NCBI RefSeq assembly: GCF_032484785.1 | Contig: NZ_JAUETR010000001.1 | Location: 1,054,001 to 1,118,000 of the forward strand | Reading direction: 5' to 3' | Length of the DNA: 64,000 bases | From: Bradyrhizobium sp. SZCCHNS1050 | Lineage (GTDB): Bacteria; Pseudomonadota; Alphaproteobacteria; Rhizobiales; Xanthobacteraceae | Shown here: one piece after another, positions 53,685 to 62,894 of the stretch | Layout: each line of letters opens with the position of its first letter | Numbering within the stretch: position 1 is the first letter of the stretch | Position numbers and translations under genes: made by a program | The notes under the pieces: model-generated | What the model was told of the DNA's origin: nothing | The model's database searches: none | What the model saw: only the letters and a program-made list of their open reading frames with translations

Positions 53685-54320
53685 TCAGAAGTGGAAGTTG
53701 ATGCCTGCGCGCACAATTCCAAACCGATAGTCGTTCTTCGCCCCCGTGATCACGAAATTGCTGCTGTCGAGATCGACGTAGAGATACTCGATCTTGGCGG
53801 TCCAGTTCTGTGCCAGACCGAACTCGGTGCCGGCACCGAGCGTCCAGCCCACCGTGGTGTGCGATTCCGAAAGACCGAAGGTCTCGGCGCGCAGGCCGCC
53901 AAAGGCGAGGCCGCCGGTGCCGTAGAACAGGATGTTGTTGAAGGCGTAGCCGGCGCGGCCGCGCAATGTGCCGAACCACGGGTTCGAGAACTTCCACGGG
54001 GCGAAGGTGTCATTGGCGCCGGTCAGGTTGATGTCGCCCTCGGCGCCGAACACCCACGGGCCGTTCTGCCAATTGTAACCCGCGGTCAGGCCGCCGGTGA
54101 GACCGGACGGCTTGGTCGGGTTGTTGCCGACGGTGCCCCATTCATAGCCCAGCGTGCCGCCGAGGTAGGGCCCGGCCCAGCTGTAGGCGTTGAGGGGCTG
54201 GTTCACGGTATAGGGCGCGCCGCGCCCGTAGCCGAGATCCGCCGCCTGGGCCGAGACCGATCCGAGAGCCGCCGCGCCCAAGCCCGCCGCGGCGGCAGCA
54301 CCGACCAAGAACCTGTTCAT
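53685..54320 (-). CDS. Outer-membrane beta-barrel protein (Omp25/31-like)
   Basis: A 211-residue porin-like barrel. Signal peptide MNRFLVGAAAAAGLGAAALG, cleavage near AQA-AD; the mature protein has alternating strands (SWAGPYLGGTLGYEWG, GGLTAGYNWQNGPWVFGAEGDIN, GRAGYAFNNILFYGTGGLAF, VGWTLGAGTEFGLAQNWTAK, IEYLYVDL) and ends in Phe (INFHF), the signature for outer membrane insertion. It belongs to the Omp25/Omp31/RopB group abundant in rhizobia. Function is structural or related to membrane integrity. Confidence 0.92.
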   Translation of the reverse strand: MNRFLVGAAAAAGLGAAALGSVSAQAADLGYGRGAPYTVNQPLNAYSWAGPYLGGTLGYEWGTVGNNPTKPSGLTGGLTAGYNWQNGPWVFGAEGDINLTGANDTFAPWKFSNPWFGTLRGRAGYAFNNILFYGTGGLAFGGLRAETFGLSESHTTVGWTLGAGTEFGLAQNWTAKIEYLYVDLDSSNFVITGAKNDYRFGIVRAGINFHF

Positions 54321-54563
54321 CGCTCACTCCACGCCACTCGCCGTCACCCGCCGGAGCCTGCGCCGCGCGACTGTGGTGCGCGGGCCGGCGTGGTTACGGA
54401 ACTCTCGCTTCTTTCGTGAGCATTTATCGAGAGTTTTAGGTTAAGCCGTTGTTAAGCCGGGTTACCCGGCCATTAACGTGCTTAACGAAGCGTTACCGCC
54501 CTGCCCTGTGCATGGCGCCATCGCAAGCTGGCGAGACGGCGCGGCAGCGCTTAGTTTGCGGAC

Positions 54564-56627
54564 ATGACCACCCACAGCTCCGATCCACCCAAGGCGCCGG
54601 CGCCCCCGAGCCGGCGTGGCGCGGCCGACCTGCCGCCCGAGACCATCGACACGCCCGACCTCGATCCCGCCGCATCGGCTGCGGACGAGGACGATGACGG
54701 CCGGCTGCCGGAGCTGGCCGAGGAGAGCCTGGAGGCGGTCGGCGAAGGTCCGCTCGCGATCGGCCACGCGGCGATCGAGAACGCGGTGCGGCTGGCGCCG
54801 ACCTCGCCGGGCGTCTACCGCATGCTCAACGCGGCGCACGACGTGCTCTATGTCGGCAAGGCCAAGAACGTCAAAAAGCGCCTGTCGTCCTATGCGCGTG
54901 CCAACGCGCCGCTGCCGGCGCGCATCCTGCGCATGATCGCAGCCACCGTGACGGTCGAGATCGTCTCCACCACCACGGAGACCGAGGCGCTGCTGCTGGA
55001 GGCGAACCTCATCAAGCAGCTCAAGCCGCGCTTCAACGTGCAGCTGCGCGACGACAAGTCGTTTCCCTATATTCTCATCACCGGCGACCATTGGGCGCCG
55101 CAGATCCTCAAGCACCGCGGCGCGCAGTCCAGGCCGGGGCGCTATTTCGGTCCGTTCGCCTCGGCCGGTGCCGTCAACCGCACCATCACGGCGCTGCAGC
55201 GCGCCTTCCTGATCCGCTCCTGCACCGACTCGTTCTTCGAGAGCCGCACCCGCCCCTGCCTGCTGCACCAGATCCGCCGCTGCGCCGGGCCCTGCACCCA
55301 GGAGATCGACTTCCCCGGCTACACCGAGCTGGTGCGCGAGGCGACCGACTTCCTGTCCGGACGCAGCCAGGCGGTGAAGGCGCTGCTGGCGGCCGAAATG
55401 GAGAAGGCGTCGGGCGAGCTCGAATTCGAGACTGCCGCCGTCTATCGCGACCGCCTCGCGGCGCTGTCGGCGATCTCCTCGCAGCAGGGCATCAATCCGC
55501 GCACGGTCGAGGAAGCCGACGTGTTCGCCATCCACCAGGAGGGCGGCTATTCCTGCGTCGAGGTGTTCTTCTTCCGCACCGGGCAGAACTGGGGCAACCG
55601 CGCCTACTTCCCGCGCGCGGAGAAGAGCTATCTGCCGGAGGAGGTGCTGTCGGCGTTCATCACGCAGTTCTACGACGACAAGCCGCCGCCGAAGCTGATC
55701 CTGCTGTCGCACGAGATCGAGGAAGCCGAGCTGCTCGCCGAGGCGCTGTGCGTCAAGGCCGGCCACAAGGTCGAGGTGTCCTGCCCGAAGCGCGGCGAGA
55801 AGAAGGACCTCGTCATCCATGCGCTGACCAATGCGCGCGAGGCGCTGGGCCGCAAGCTCGCGGACACCGCAACGCAGAGCCGGCTCTTGGAGGCGATGAC
55901 GACGACGCTCGGTCTGCCGCAGGTCCCGAAGCGCATCGAGGTCTACGACAACAGCCACATCCAGGGCACCAACGCGGTCGGCGCGATGATCGTCGCCGGC
56001 CCCGACGGCTTCATGAAGAACCAGTACCGCAAGTTCAACATCAAGTCGGAAGGGTTGACGCCCGGCGACGACTACGCGATGATGAAGGAGGTGCTGCAGC
56101 GCCGCTTCAAGCGGCTGGTGTCACCGTCGGAGAAGGATGTCGCCCGCGCGGCCAAGGAGGACGACGTGCCGCAATGGCCGGACCTCGTCATCATCGACGG
56201 CGGCCGCGGCCAGCTCAATGCCGTCCGCGAGATCTTCACCGAGCTCGGCGTCACCAATGTCGCGCTGATGTCGGTCGCCAAGGGCCCTGATCGCGACGCC
56301 GGCCGCGAGACGCTGTTCATCCCGGAGCGGGAGGCGATCAAGCTCGAGCCGCGCGACCCCGTGCTGTATTTCATCCAGCGGCTGCGCGACGAGGCACATC
56401 GCTTCGTCATCGGCTCGCACCGCAAGCTGCGCAAGAAGGACATCCGCGAGGCCGGCCTGCAGGAGATCCCCGGCATCGGCCCGTCGCGCAAGCGCGCGCT
56501 GCTGCACCATTTCGGCACCTTGAAAGAGATCGAACGCGCCTCGATCGCCGATCTCGGCAAGGTGCCGGGCGTGAGCGCCGAAAGCGCGCGGAAGATTTTC
56601 GAGTATTTTCACAGCAACGCGAGCTGA
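54564..56627 (+). CDS. uvrC: Excinuclease ABC subunit C
   Basis: The 687-residue nucleotide-excision-repair nuclease. After a 60-residue acidic/proline-rich N-terminal extension, GIY-YIG nuclease domain ([21 protein letters not shown]), the UVR domain region ([20 protein letters not shown]), the C-terminal RNase H-like nuclease ([35 protein letters not shown]) and the helix-hairpin-helix [17 protein letters not shown]. Complete with all domains. Confidence 0.97.
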   Translation: MTTHSSDPPKAPAPPSRRGAADLPPETIDTPDLDPAASAADEDDDGRLPELAEESLEAVGEGPLAIGHAAIENAVRLAPTSPGVYRMLNAAHDVLYVGKAKNVKKRLSSYARANAPLPARILRMIAATVTVEIVSTTTETEALLLEANLIKQLKPRFNVQLRDDKSFPYILITGDHWAPQILKHRGAQSRPGRYFGPFASAGAVNRTITALQRAFLIRSCTDSFFESRTRPCLLHQIRRCAGPCTQEIDFPGYTELVREATDFLSGRSQAVKALLAAEMEKASGELEFETAAVYRDRLAALSAISSQQGINPRTVEEADVFAIHQEGGYSCVEVFFFRTGQNWGNRAYFPRAEKSYLPEEVLSAFITQFYDDKPPPKLILLSHEIEEAELLAEALCVKAGHKVEVSCPKRGEKKDLVIHALTNAREALGRKLADTATQSRLLEAMTTTLGLPQVPKRIEVYDNSHIQGTNAVGAMIVAGPDGFMKNQYRKFNIKSEGLTPGDDYAMMKEVLQRRFKRLVSPSEKDVARAAKEDDVPQWPDLVIIDGGRGQLNAVREIFTELGVTNVALMSVAKGPDRDAGRETLFIPEREAIKLEPRDPVLYFIQRLRDEAHRFVIGSHRKLRKKDIREAGLQEIPGIGPSRKRALLHHFGTLKEIERASIADLGKVPGVSAESARKIFEYFHSNAS

Positions 56628-56639
56628 GCCGATCGCGGC

Positions 56640-57128
56640 TCAAGCCGCAGCCGGCGGCTCCTGCTTCACCGCATCGGCGAACTTCCGCATCAGCCGCACC
56701 AGCTCATCCACATCGCGGATCTCCCAGCTTTCGAAGATGGCGCGGCCGATCCGCTCGCGCGCAGCGTCGACGAGGTCGGTCATGGCCTTGCCCTTCGGCG
56801 TGATCACCGCCTCGCGCACCCGCCGGTCCGCGGCGCTGGCCTGGCGTGCCACCAGCCCGAGGCTCTCGAGCTTGGCGACCTGGCGGCTGACGGTGGTGTA
56901 GTCGCGCCCGACCCGATCCGCCATCTCGACCACACCGACCGGGCCAAATCGCTCGATTCCGACCAGCAGCGGAAACAGCGCGCGGTCGAGCGCGATGCCG
57001 GCTTCCCTGATCAGCGCCTCGTCGCGCTGCGGCCGGTTCATCACGGCCACAATGTCGAGCAGCGCCCCGTGCAGGACGCGGAGCTGCTCACTTATATGTG
57101 TATTTTGCACATTATTCCTTGGCGACAT
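56640..57128 (-). CDS. MarR-family regulator of the adjacent oxidoreductase
   Basis: A 162-residue winged-helix regulator: HTH in VVEMADRVGRDYTTVSRQVAKLESLG and wing in RRVREAVITPKGKAMTD. It is divergent from the zinc-type alcohol dehydrogenase gene with 51 bp between the start codons, containing one perfect palindrome; a second near-copy lies within its own first codons. This supports autorepression and repression of the neighbour. The ATG at 57128 is chosen; the upstream frame crosses into the divergent promoter. Confidence 0.92.
   Translation of the reverse strand: MSPRNNVQNTHISEQLRVLHGALLDIVAVMNRPQRDEALIREAGIALDRALFPLLVGIERFGPVGVVEMADRVGRDYTTVSRQVAKLESLGLVARQASAADRRVREAVITPKGKAMTDLVDAARERIGRAIFESWEIRDVDELVRLMRKFADAVKQEPPAAA
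57093..57115. promoter_or_regulatory. MarR operator O2
   Basis: TATATGTG (57093-57100), 7 bp, CACATTAT (57108-57115): one mismatch from the perfect palindrome at 57142. It lies within the first codons of the MarR gene. The centre-to-centre distance to O1 is 49 bp. Confidence 0.7.
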
Positions 57129-57141
57129 CAGCCCCTCCGGA

Positions 57142-57164
57142 TATATGTGCATTATACACATATA
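57142..57164. promoter_or_regulatory. MarR operator O1 overlapping both -10 regions
   Basis: TATATGTG (57142-57149), CATTATA, CACATATA (57157-57164): perfect 8-bp arms. A minus-strand TATAAT (57156-57151) and a plus-strand TATAAT (57161-57166) fall in or beside it, so binding would block both divergent promoters. Confidence 0.8.
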
Positions 57165-57179
57165 ATCCGGAGCTCCACC

Positions 57180-58133
57180 ATGAAAGCCGCTATTGTCCAG
57201 AAAGCCGGGCAGCCGCCGGTCTACGCCGATTTCGCCAACCCGATCGCTGCTCCTGACGAGCATCTGATCACCGTGACCGCCGCAGCGATCAGCCAGATCA
57301 CCAAGGCCCGCGCCTCCGGCACGCACTACAGCTCAACCGGCGCGTTTCCCTTTGTGGCTGGGATCGATGGCGTCGGCCGCTGTGAGGACGGCAGCCGGGT
57401 CTACTTCGTGCTTCCCAGGACCCCCCATGGCGGCATGGCCGAAAAGACGGTGGTGCCGAAGGCGCGATGCCTCGCCTTGCCCGATGATCTCGATGACGTC
57501 ACCGCGGCGGCAATCGCCAATCCTGGCCTGTCGTCCTGGGCGGCGCTGCGCGAGCGCGCACACCTCCGCGCCGGCGACACCGTGCTGATCAATGGCGCCA
57601 CTGGAACGTCCGGTCGGCTCGCGGTTCAGATCGCCAAGCATCTCGGTGCGGCCAAGGTGATCGCGACCGGGCGCAACGCCGCGACGCTGCAATCCCTGAC
57701 CGCGCTCGGCGCCGACGCGGTCATTCCCCTGGTCGGCGATGGCGACGCGCTGGAGGAACGTTTCAAGCCCCATTTCGCCGGGGGTGTCGACGTCGTGCTC
57801 GACTATCTCTGGGGCGCCAGCGCCGAGCGGCTGCTGATGGCAGCAGCCAAGGCGGGCGCGGAGGCGAGGCCAATCCGATTCGTCCAGATCGGCTCCATCA
57901 GCAGCGGCGACATCACCCTGCCGAGCGCGGTGCTGCGCGCATCAGCCATCGAATTGATGGGCAGCGGCATCGGCAGCATTCCGCTCGAGCGTCTGATCGC
58001 GCTCACCGATGAGTTGTTGCAGGCGGCCATCCCTGCCCGGCTCGAGATCGCGGCCGATCCGATCCCGCTGAACGCGATCGAACGCAATTGGGCCAGGGAT
58101 GATGCCACCCGCCGCGTCGTGCTCACCATGTGA
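57180..58133 (+). CDS. Quinone oxidoreductase / MDR family alcohol dehydrogenase
   Basis: A 317-residue medium-chain reductase lacking obvious zinc-ligand clusters: MKAAIVQKAGQPPVYADF, FVAGIDGVGRCEDGS, VLINGATGTSGRLAVQIAKHLGA (nucleotide-binding AxxGxxG), VVLDYLWGAS. The MarR palindrome lies 16 bp before its start. It may detoxify a quinone, aldehyde or enone to which the MarR responds. Confidence 0.88.
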   Translation: MKAAIVQKAGQPPVYADFANPIAAPDEHLITVTAAAISQITKARASGTHYSSTGAFPFVAGIDGVGRCEDGSRVYFVLPRTPHGGMAEKTVVPKARCLALPDDLDDVTAAAIANPGLSSWAALRERAHLRAGDTVLINGATGTSGRLAVQIAKHLGAAKVIATGRNAATLQSLTALGADAVIPLVGDGDALEERFKPHFAGGVDVVLDYLWGASAERLLMAAAKAGAEARPIRFVQIGSISSGDITLPSAVLRASAIELMGSGIGSIPLERLIALTDELLQAAIPARLEIAADPIPLNAIERNWARDDATRRVVLTM

Positions 58134-58185
58134 AAGCCGGGACAGCAAAAAAACGGCGAGTTGGCAGGCTGTCGGCAAAAACAAT

Positions 58186-58223
58186 TTACCCGGATAAAAA
58201 TATACGCTAATTACCCGGGTTAA
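58186..58223 (+). promoter_or_regulatory. Two TTACCCGG motifs upstream of the GIY-YIG gene
   Basis: TTACCCGGATAA (58186-58197) and TTACCCGGGTTAA (58211-58223) start 25 bp apart in an AT-rich stretch just before the ATG at 58238. The second is a near-perfect palindrome. They are likely sites for a dimeric repressor; the regulator is not identified here. Confidence 0.55.
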
Positions 58224-58237
58224 AGTGGAGCCCCACC

Positions 58238-58573
58238 ATGACCCCCGACCAGCGCAAGGCGGCCGTCGCCGCCTATAAGGAACGCAAGACACCTGCCGGC
58301 ATCTTCGCCGTGACCTGCGCCGCCACCGGCCAGCGCTGGGTCGGCTGCGCGCCGGATCTCGACAAAATCCAGAACCGGCTGTGGTTCACCCTGCGCCAGG
58401 GCGGCCACCGCCGCGGCGGGTTGCAGGCGGCTTGGGCCGCCCACGGCGAAGGGTCGTTCAGCCTGGAGGTGATCGAGACCTTCGACGACGAAACGCTGAC
58501 CTATGTGCGCGACCGCGTGTTCGCGGAACGCCAGGCGCATTGGTGCGCGGTGCATGGCGCGGAGGCGATCTGA
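58238..58573 (+). CDS. GIY-YIG nuclease family protein (divergent)
   Basis: A 111-residue small protein. The N-terminal GIY equivalent is AGIFAVT and the second half of the motif is RWVGC, followed by helices with conserved Arg/Asn-type positions (DKIQNRLWFTLRQGGHRRGG) and AAHGEGSFSLEVIETF. Standalone domains of this type are widespread in alphaproteobacteria; the active-site tyrosines are replaced (F and W), so catalysis is uncertain. AGTGGAG gives the RBS. Confidence 0.75.
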   Translation: MTPDQRKAAVAAYKERKTPAGIFAVTCAATGQRWVGCAPDLDKIQNRLWFTLRQGGHRRGGLQAAWAAHGEGSFSLEVIETFDDETLTYVRDRVFAERQAHWCAVHGAEAI

Positions 58574-58823
58574 GGCTTTCGCTCAAGCCTTCGCGCAGCC
58601 GTCACTGCACCGCAACAAGGTCCCAGCCGTGCGTCGCGCCCGCCGATCTGCGCACTGGCGCGACCGCGTCCGGTTGCTTAATGAAGCGTTGCGGGTCGCC
58701 GCATGCGCAAGAGTTCCTATCTCCGCAAGACTTCGTTGCGATTCGCGTCATATCTGCGTCATCCTGCCGAAGCGGCTCGGCTCGGAGGTTGACGTCCGAA
58801 CGGCGGCAGTATTGGTACACCGG
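58574..58823. other. Gap between the GIY-YIG gene and pgsA
   Basis: This 250-bp stretch has no gene that I can support; the frame open upstream of pgsA lacks protein-like character. It probably carries the pgsA promoter. Nothing else is evident. Confidence 0.4.
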
Positions 58824-59465
58824 ATGAATATTGCGACCACACGCGTGCCCAGCAAGACGTCGACGTCCCTGCCGAACATCCTGACCTATACGCGCATCGC
58901 CGCGATACCGGTCGTGGTCGGCTGCATCTACGCGCAGTCGGTCTGGATGTATCCTTTGTGGCTCCGCTGGGTCGCCGTCGCAGTGTTCATTGCGGCTGGG
59001 ATCACCGACTATCTCGACGGTCATTTCGCGCGGATCTGGAACCAGCAATCGGCATTCGGCCGTATGCTCGATCCGATCGCCGACAAGCTTCTGGTCGCCT
59101 CCTGCCTGCTGATGCTGGCCGCCGACAGCACCATCCAGAACTGGTCGCTGTGGGCGGCCATCGTGATCCTGTGCCGCGAGATCCTGGTGTCGGGCCTGCG
59201 CGAATATCTCGCCGCGCTGCGCGTCTCGGTGCCGGTGACCAAGGTCGCCAAATGGAAGACCACGATGCAACTGGTGGCAATCGGCTTCCTGCTCGCGGGC
59301 GAGGCCGGCGATGCGGCGGTCGCCCAGATCTCGACGGCCGTTGGCCCGATCGTGAGCGGGATCGGAATTTGGCTGCTCGGCTTGTCGGCGGTCTTCACCA
59401 TCTACACCGGCTACGACTATTTCCGCGCCGGCATCCACCACCTCATCGAGGCGGACTCGCGATGA
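58824..59465 (+). CDS. pgsA: CDP-diacylglycerol-glycerol-3-phosphate 3-phosphatidyltransferase
   Basis: Integral membrane enzyme of 213 residues that makes phosphatidylglycerophosphate, precursor of PG and cardiolipin. The CDP-alcohol phosphotransferase motif is complete from Asp62 to Asp87: D-x2-DG-x2-AR-x8-G-x3-D-x3-D. Five or so membrane helices are apparent (VVVGCIYAQSVWMYPLW, WVAVAVFIAAGI, LLVASCLLMLAA). It overlaps moaD by ATGA, so lipid and molybdopterin genes share a transcript here. Confidence 0.95.
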   Translation: MNIATTRVPSKTSTSLPNILTYTRIAAIPVVVGCIYAQSVWMYPLWLRWVAVAVFIAAGITDYLDGHFARIWNQQSAFGRMLDPIADKLLVASCLLMLAADSTIQNWSLWAAIVILCREILVSGLREYLAALRVSVPVTKVAKWKTTMQLVAIGFLLAGEAGDAAVAQISTAVGPIVSGIGIWLLGLSAVFTIYTGYDYFRAGIHHLIEADSR

Positions 59466-59713
59466 AGGTGAAGTATTTCGCCTGGGTGCGCGAGCGCGTC
59501 GGCAAGGCCGAGGAGACGATCGAGCCGCCGGCGGACGTGCGCACGGTCAGCGAGCTGATCGCCTGGCTCACCACGCGCGGCGAGGGCTACGCCTATGCGT
59601 TCGAGAGGCCGAAGGTGATCCGCACCGCGATCGACCAGACCCATGTGCAGCCGGATGCGGCCATCGCCGGCGCCCGAGAGATCGCGTTCTTCCCGCCGAT
59701 GACCGGCGGCTGA
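59462..59713 (+). CDS. moaD: Molybdopterin synthase small subunit
   Basis: Ubiquitin-like sulfur carrier of 83 residues ending in the required Gly-Gly (FFPPMTGG), where thiocarboxylate forms for transfer to precursor Z. The beta-grasp pattern is VKYFAWVRERVGKAEETIE ... AGAREIAFFPP. The start overlaps the pgsA stop. Confidence 0.95.
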   Translation: MKVKYFAWVRERVGKAEETIEPPADVRTVSELIAWLTTRGEGYAYAFERPKVIRTAIDQTHVQPDAAIAGAREIAFFPPMTGG

Positions 59714-59732
59714 CGTAACGGAATATCTGTCC

Positions 59733-60197
59733 ATGACCGCGATCGTCACCGTCCGCGTGCAGCAAGAGGATTTCGACACCGCGGCCGAGATCGCAGCCCT
59801 CAGCCATGGCCGCACCGACATCGGCGCCGTCGTCAGCTTCTCCGGCCTGTGCCGCGGCAACGACCATGACACGCCGATCAGCGCACTGACGCTCGAGCAC
59901 TATCCAGGGATGGCGGAAGCCGAGATCATGCGCCATGCCGAGCAGGCGATGGCGCGCTGGCCGCTGCAGGGCATGACCGTGATTCACCGCTTCGGCCGGA
60001 TACGGCCGGGCGAGAACATCGTGCTGGTGGTGACCGCATCCAGCCACCGTCAGGCGGCGTTCGAGGCGGCTGAGTTCCTGATGGATTATCTCAAGACCAA
60101 CGCGCCGTTCTGGAAGCGCGAGGAAACCGAGAACGGCGGCAGCTGGGTCGAGGCCAAGAGCCACGACGATGCCGCCGCGGCGCGCTGGAAGTCGTGA
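59733..60197 (+). CDS. moaE: Molybdopterin synthase catalytic subunit
   Basis: A 154-residue partner of MoaD converting cyclic pyranopterin monophosphate to molybdopterin. Seen: DIGAVVSFSGLCRGNDHD, LTLEHYPGMAEAEI, IHRFGRIRPGENIVLVVTAS, and PFWKREETENGGSWVEA with the catalytic lysine. It lies 19 bp after moaD and its stop overlaps the prmB start (TGATG). Confidence 0.96.
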   Translation: MTAIVTVRVQQEDFDTAAEIAALSHGRTDIGAVVSFSGLCRGNDHDTPISALTLEHYPGMAEAEIMRHAEQAMARWPLQGMTVIHRFGRIRPGENIVLVVTASSHRQAAFEAAEFLMDYLKTNAPFWKREETENGGSWVEAKSHDDAAAARWKS

Positions 60198-61162
60198 TGG
60201 CGAAGAAGGTCAAGACGGCAGCACCGCGCAAGGCGGCGGCGCCGAAGCTCCCGAAGGTCAATGCGGGCGAGCTGGCGAGCCTGCTCGACTACCTGCGCTA
60301 CGCGGTGAGCTGCTTCCAGAACGCCGATCTGGTGTTTGCGCACGGCACCACCGATCCGGTGTCGGAGGCCGCCTTCCTGATCGGCGAGGCGCTGCATCTG
60401 CGCCCCGATCAGTTCGAGAGCTTCGTCACGGCCCGGGTCACCGCGGCCGAAGGCAAGACGATCCTCGACCTGATCACGGCGCGAATCACCACGAGGAAGC
60501 CGGCGGCCTATCTGGTCAACAAGGTCTATATGCGCGGCCTGCCGTTCTACGTCGACGAGCGCGTCATCGTGCCGCGCTCGTTCATCGGCGAGCTGCTGGA
60601 GACGCATTTCGGCGGCGCCGAAGCCGACGGCACCTCGCTGATCGACGATCCGCTGGCCGTGGACAGCGTGCTGGACCTCTGCACCGGCTCTGGGTGCCTG
60701 GCGATCCTGGCCAGCCGCCACTTCCCCAATGCGGTGATCGACGCCGTCGACATCTCCAAGGATGCGCTCGCCGTTGCGGCGAAGAACGTCGCCGACTACG
60801 ACCTCGGCGAGCGCATCTCGCTGCACCGCGGTGACCTGTTCGCACCGCTCAGCCAGCGCCGTTACGATCTCATCATCACCAACCCGCCCTATGTCGACGC
60901 CGAGGGCATGGCCGGCCTGCCTCGGGAATGCCGCGCCGAGCCGGCGCTGGCCTTCGACGGCGGCACCGATGGGCTCGACATCATCCATCGCATCCTCAGC
61001 CAGGCGCGCGACCACCTGACTGCGGAGGGAGGGTTGTTGTGCGAGGTCGGGCGCGACCGTCCGCAGATCGAGGCGGCCTATCCCGACCTGCCGCTGCTCT
61101 GGCTCGACACCGAGGACTCCGAGGGCGAGGTGTTCTGGATCACCGCGCGCGATCTCGTCTGA
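60197..61162 (+). CDS. prmB: 50S ribosomal protein L3 N5-glutamine methyltransferase
   Basis: A 321-residue methyltransferase of the HemK family. It modifies a glutamine of ribosomal protein L3. SAM-binding VLDLCTGSGCLAILASRHFP and catalytic NPPYVDAEGM are seen, together with PAAYLVNKVYMRGLPFYVDE and VPRSFIGELLE, typical of PrmB. The ATG at 60197 is preferred to GTG at 60194. The N-terminal Lys/Ala-rich tail may bind RNA. Confidence 0.93.
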   Translation: MAKKVKTAAPRKAAAPKLPKVNAGELASLLDYLRYAVSCFQNADLVFAHGTTDPVSEAAFLIGEALHLRPDQFESFVTARVTAAEGKTILDLITARITTRKPAAYLVNKVYMRGLPFYVDERVIVPRSFIGELLETHFGGAEADGTSLIDDPLAVDSVLDLCTGSGCLAILASRHFPNAVIDAVDISKDALAVAAKNVADYDLGERISLHRGDLFAPLSQRRYDLIITNPPYVDAEGMAGLPRECRAEPALAFDGGTDGLDIIHRILSQARDHLTAEGGLLCEVGRDRPQIEAAYPDLPLLWLDTEDSEGEVFWITARDLV

Positions 61163-61468
61163 GACGCGGCGGCCCGAGGCACACCGGCGCGGTTGGCGCG
61201 AAATGACGCAGCGACTTCCAATATGCGGCACAATCTGCTGCTGCTGTGCAGAATCCGCTCACCAGGGCAGCGGGAACGCTGGACCTTTGACATTTCCGTC
61301 CGTCCGCGAAGCTGATAGCTTGGCGGCGGCCCGGATCAGCGGCTGACAACGTCGGCGCACGCATTCAGGCCCATCAAGCACGATCCGTTTCGGCAAGCTT
61401 TTCTGGCACCGGTTCGCCACCTTTCCGGATCATGCTGCCGCCGTCGCACAACCGTCCGAGAGGTCCCC
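61163..61468. other. Gap before the transaminase gene
   Basis: This 306-bp stretch contains no supported gene. It should hold the promoter of the transaminase, but I see no clear -35/-10 or operator apart from the weak repeat CTGCTGCTGTGCAG at about 61240. Confidence 0.5.
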
Positions 61469-62812
61469 ATGCTGGACAAGAGCCCCCGCCCCGCCGTCAC
61501 CGTTCCGAATGATCTTGCCGCGCATTGGATGCCGTTCACCGCGAACCGCGCCTTCAAGAAGAACCCGCGCCTGCTCGCCGGTGCCAAGGACATGCACTAC
61601 ATCACCGTCGATGGCCGCAAGATCATCGACGCCGCCGCCGGCATGTGGTGCTGCAACGCCGGTCACGGCCGCAGCCAGATCGCCGAGGCGATCGGCCAGC
61701 AGGCCGCGGCGCTCGACTACGCACCGCCGTTCCAGTTCGGCATTCCCCAGGCGTTCGAGCTGGCCAACCGCATCGCTGATCTCGCGCCCGCCGGCCTCGA
61801 CCACGTGTTCTTCTGCAACTCCGGCTCGGAGGCAGCCGACACCGCGCTGAAGATGGCGCTCGCCTATCACCAGATCAACGGCCAGGGCAGCCGCACCCGC
61901 CTGATCGGCCGCGTCCGCGGCTATCACGGCGTCGGCTTCGGCGGTACCTCGGTCGGCGGCATCGTCAACAACCGCAAGCTGTTCGGCACCTTGCTGACCG
62001 GCGTCGACCACATCCCGGCGACCTATGACCGCGAGAAGCAGGCCTTCACCAAGGGCGAGCCGGAGTATGGCGCGCACTTCGCCGACGAGCTCGAGAACCT
62101 CGTCAACCTGCACGGCGCCAACACCATCGCCGCCGTAATCGTCGAGCCGATGGCCGGCTCGACCGGCGTGATCCCGGCGCCGAAGGGCTATCTCAAGCGG
62201 CTGCGCGAGATCACCCAGAAGCACGGCATCCTGCTGATCTTCGACGAGGTCATCACCGGCTTCGGCCGCCTCGGCTACGCCTTCGCCGCCGAGCGCTACG
62301 GCGTGACGCCTGACCTTCTCACCTTCGCCAAGGGCGTCACCAATGGCGCGGCACCGATGGGCGGCGTGCTGGTGCGCGACACCATCCACGACGCCTTCAT
62401 GAGCGGCCCCGAGCACATGGTGGAGTTCACCCACGGCTACACCTATTCGGCGCATCCGATCGCCTGCGCGGCCGGCCTCGCCACGCTCGACATCTATCGC
62501 GACGACAAGCTGTTCGAGCACGCCCGCGCGATCGAGCCGAAATTCGCCGACGCCGTGATGTCGCTCAAGGGCCTGCCCAACGTGCTGGACATCCGCACGG
62601 TTGGTCTCACCGCCGGCATCGACCTCGCGCCGCTGCCCGACGCGGCTGGCAAGCGCGGCTACTCCGCGATGGAGACCGCCTTCCACAACAACGACCTGAT
62701 GCTGCGCATCGCCGGTGACACGCTGGCGCTGACCCCGCCGCTGATCGTCAGCGAGGATCAGGTCGGCGAAATCATCGAGAAGGTCGGCAAGGTCATCAAG
62801 GCCGTGGCGTAA
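61469..62812 (+). CDS. Class III aminotransferase, omega-amino acid:pyruvate type
   Basis: A 447-residue PLP enzyme of fold type I that transfers an amino group from an omega-amino acid such as beta-alanine to pyruvate. Landmarks: AAAGMWCCNAGHGR, FFCNSGSEAADTALKMA, YHGVGFGGTSVGGI, VIVEPMAGSTGVI, LIFDEVITGFGRLG and PLP Lys288 in TFAKGVTNGAAPMGG, GYTYSAHPIACAAG. It is monocistronic with a terminator at 62842. Close homologues of this family in Bradyrhizobium and Pseudomonas are beta-alanine:pyruvate transaminases; the exact amine is not proven. Confidence 0.92.
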   Translation: MLDKSPRPAVTVPNDLAAHWMPFTANRAFKKNPRLLAGAKDMHYITVDGRKIIDAAAGMWCCNAGHGRSQIAEAIGQQAAALDYAPPFQFGIPQAFELANRIADLAPAGLDHVFFCNSGSEAADTALKMALAYHQINGQGSRTRLIGRVRGYHGVGFGGTSVGGIVNNRKLFGTLLTGVDHIPATYDREKQAFTKGEPEYGAHFADELENLVNLHGANTIAAVIVEPMAGSTGVIPAPKGYLKRLREITQKHGILLIFDEVITGFGRLGYAFAAERYGVTPDLLTFAKGVTNGAAPMGGVLVRDTIHDAFMSGPEHMVEFTHGYTYSAHPIACAAGLATLDIYRDDKLFEHARAIEPKFADAVMSLKGLPNVLDIRTVGLTAGIDLAPLPDAAGKRGYSAMETAFHNNDLMLRIAGDTLALTPPLIVSEDQVGEIIEKVGKVIKAVA

Positions 62813-62841
62813 GCCGCGCGCGGACATCGTCAGCCAACAAC

Positions 62842-62866
62842 AATGGCGGCCCCGGTGGCCGCCATT
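62842..62866 (+). terminator. Rho-independent-like terminator after the transaminase
   Basis: AATGGCGGCC (62842-62851), loop CCGGT, GGCCGCCATT (62857-62866) then TCCTTAT, starting 29 nt after the stop codon. Confidence 0.8.
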
Positions 62867-62894
62867 TCCTTATCTGGACTGCTTCCCAGCAGCG

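Noticed and set aside
54564..58573. The small GIY-YIG protein as a duplicated piece of uvrC
   Set aside because: Although both have a GIY-YIG type domain and are close together, the motif residues and surrounding sequence differ too much for a recent duplication.
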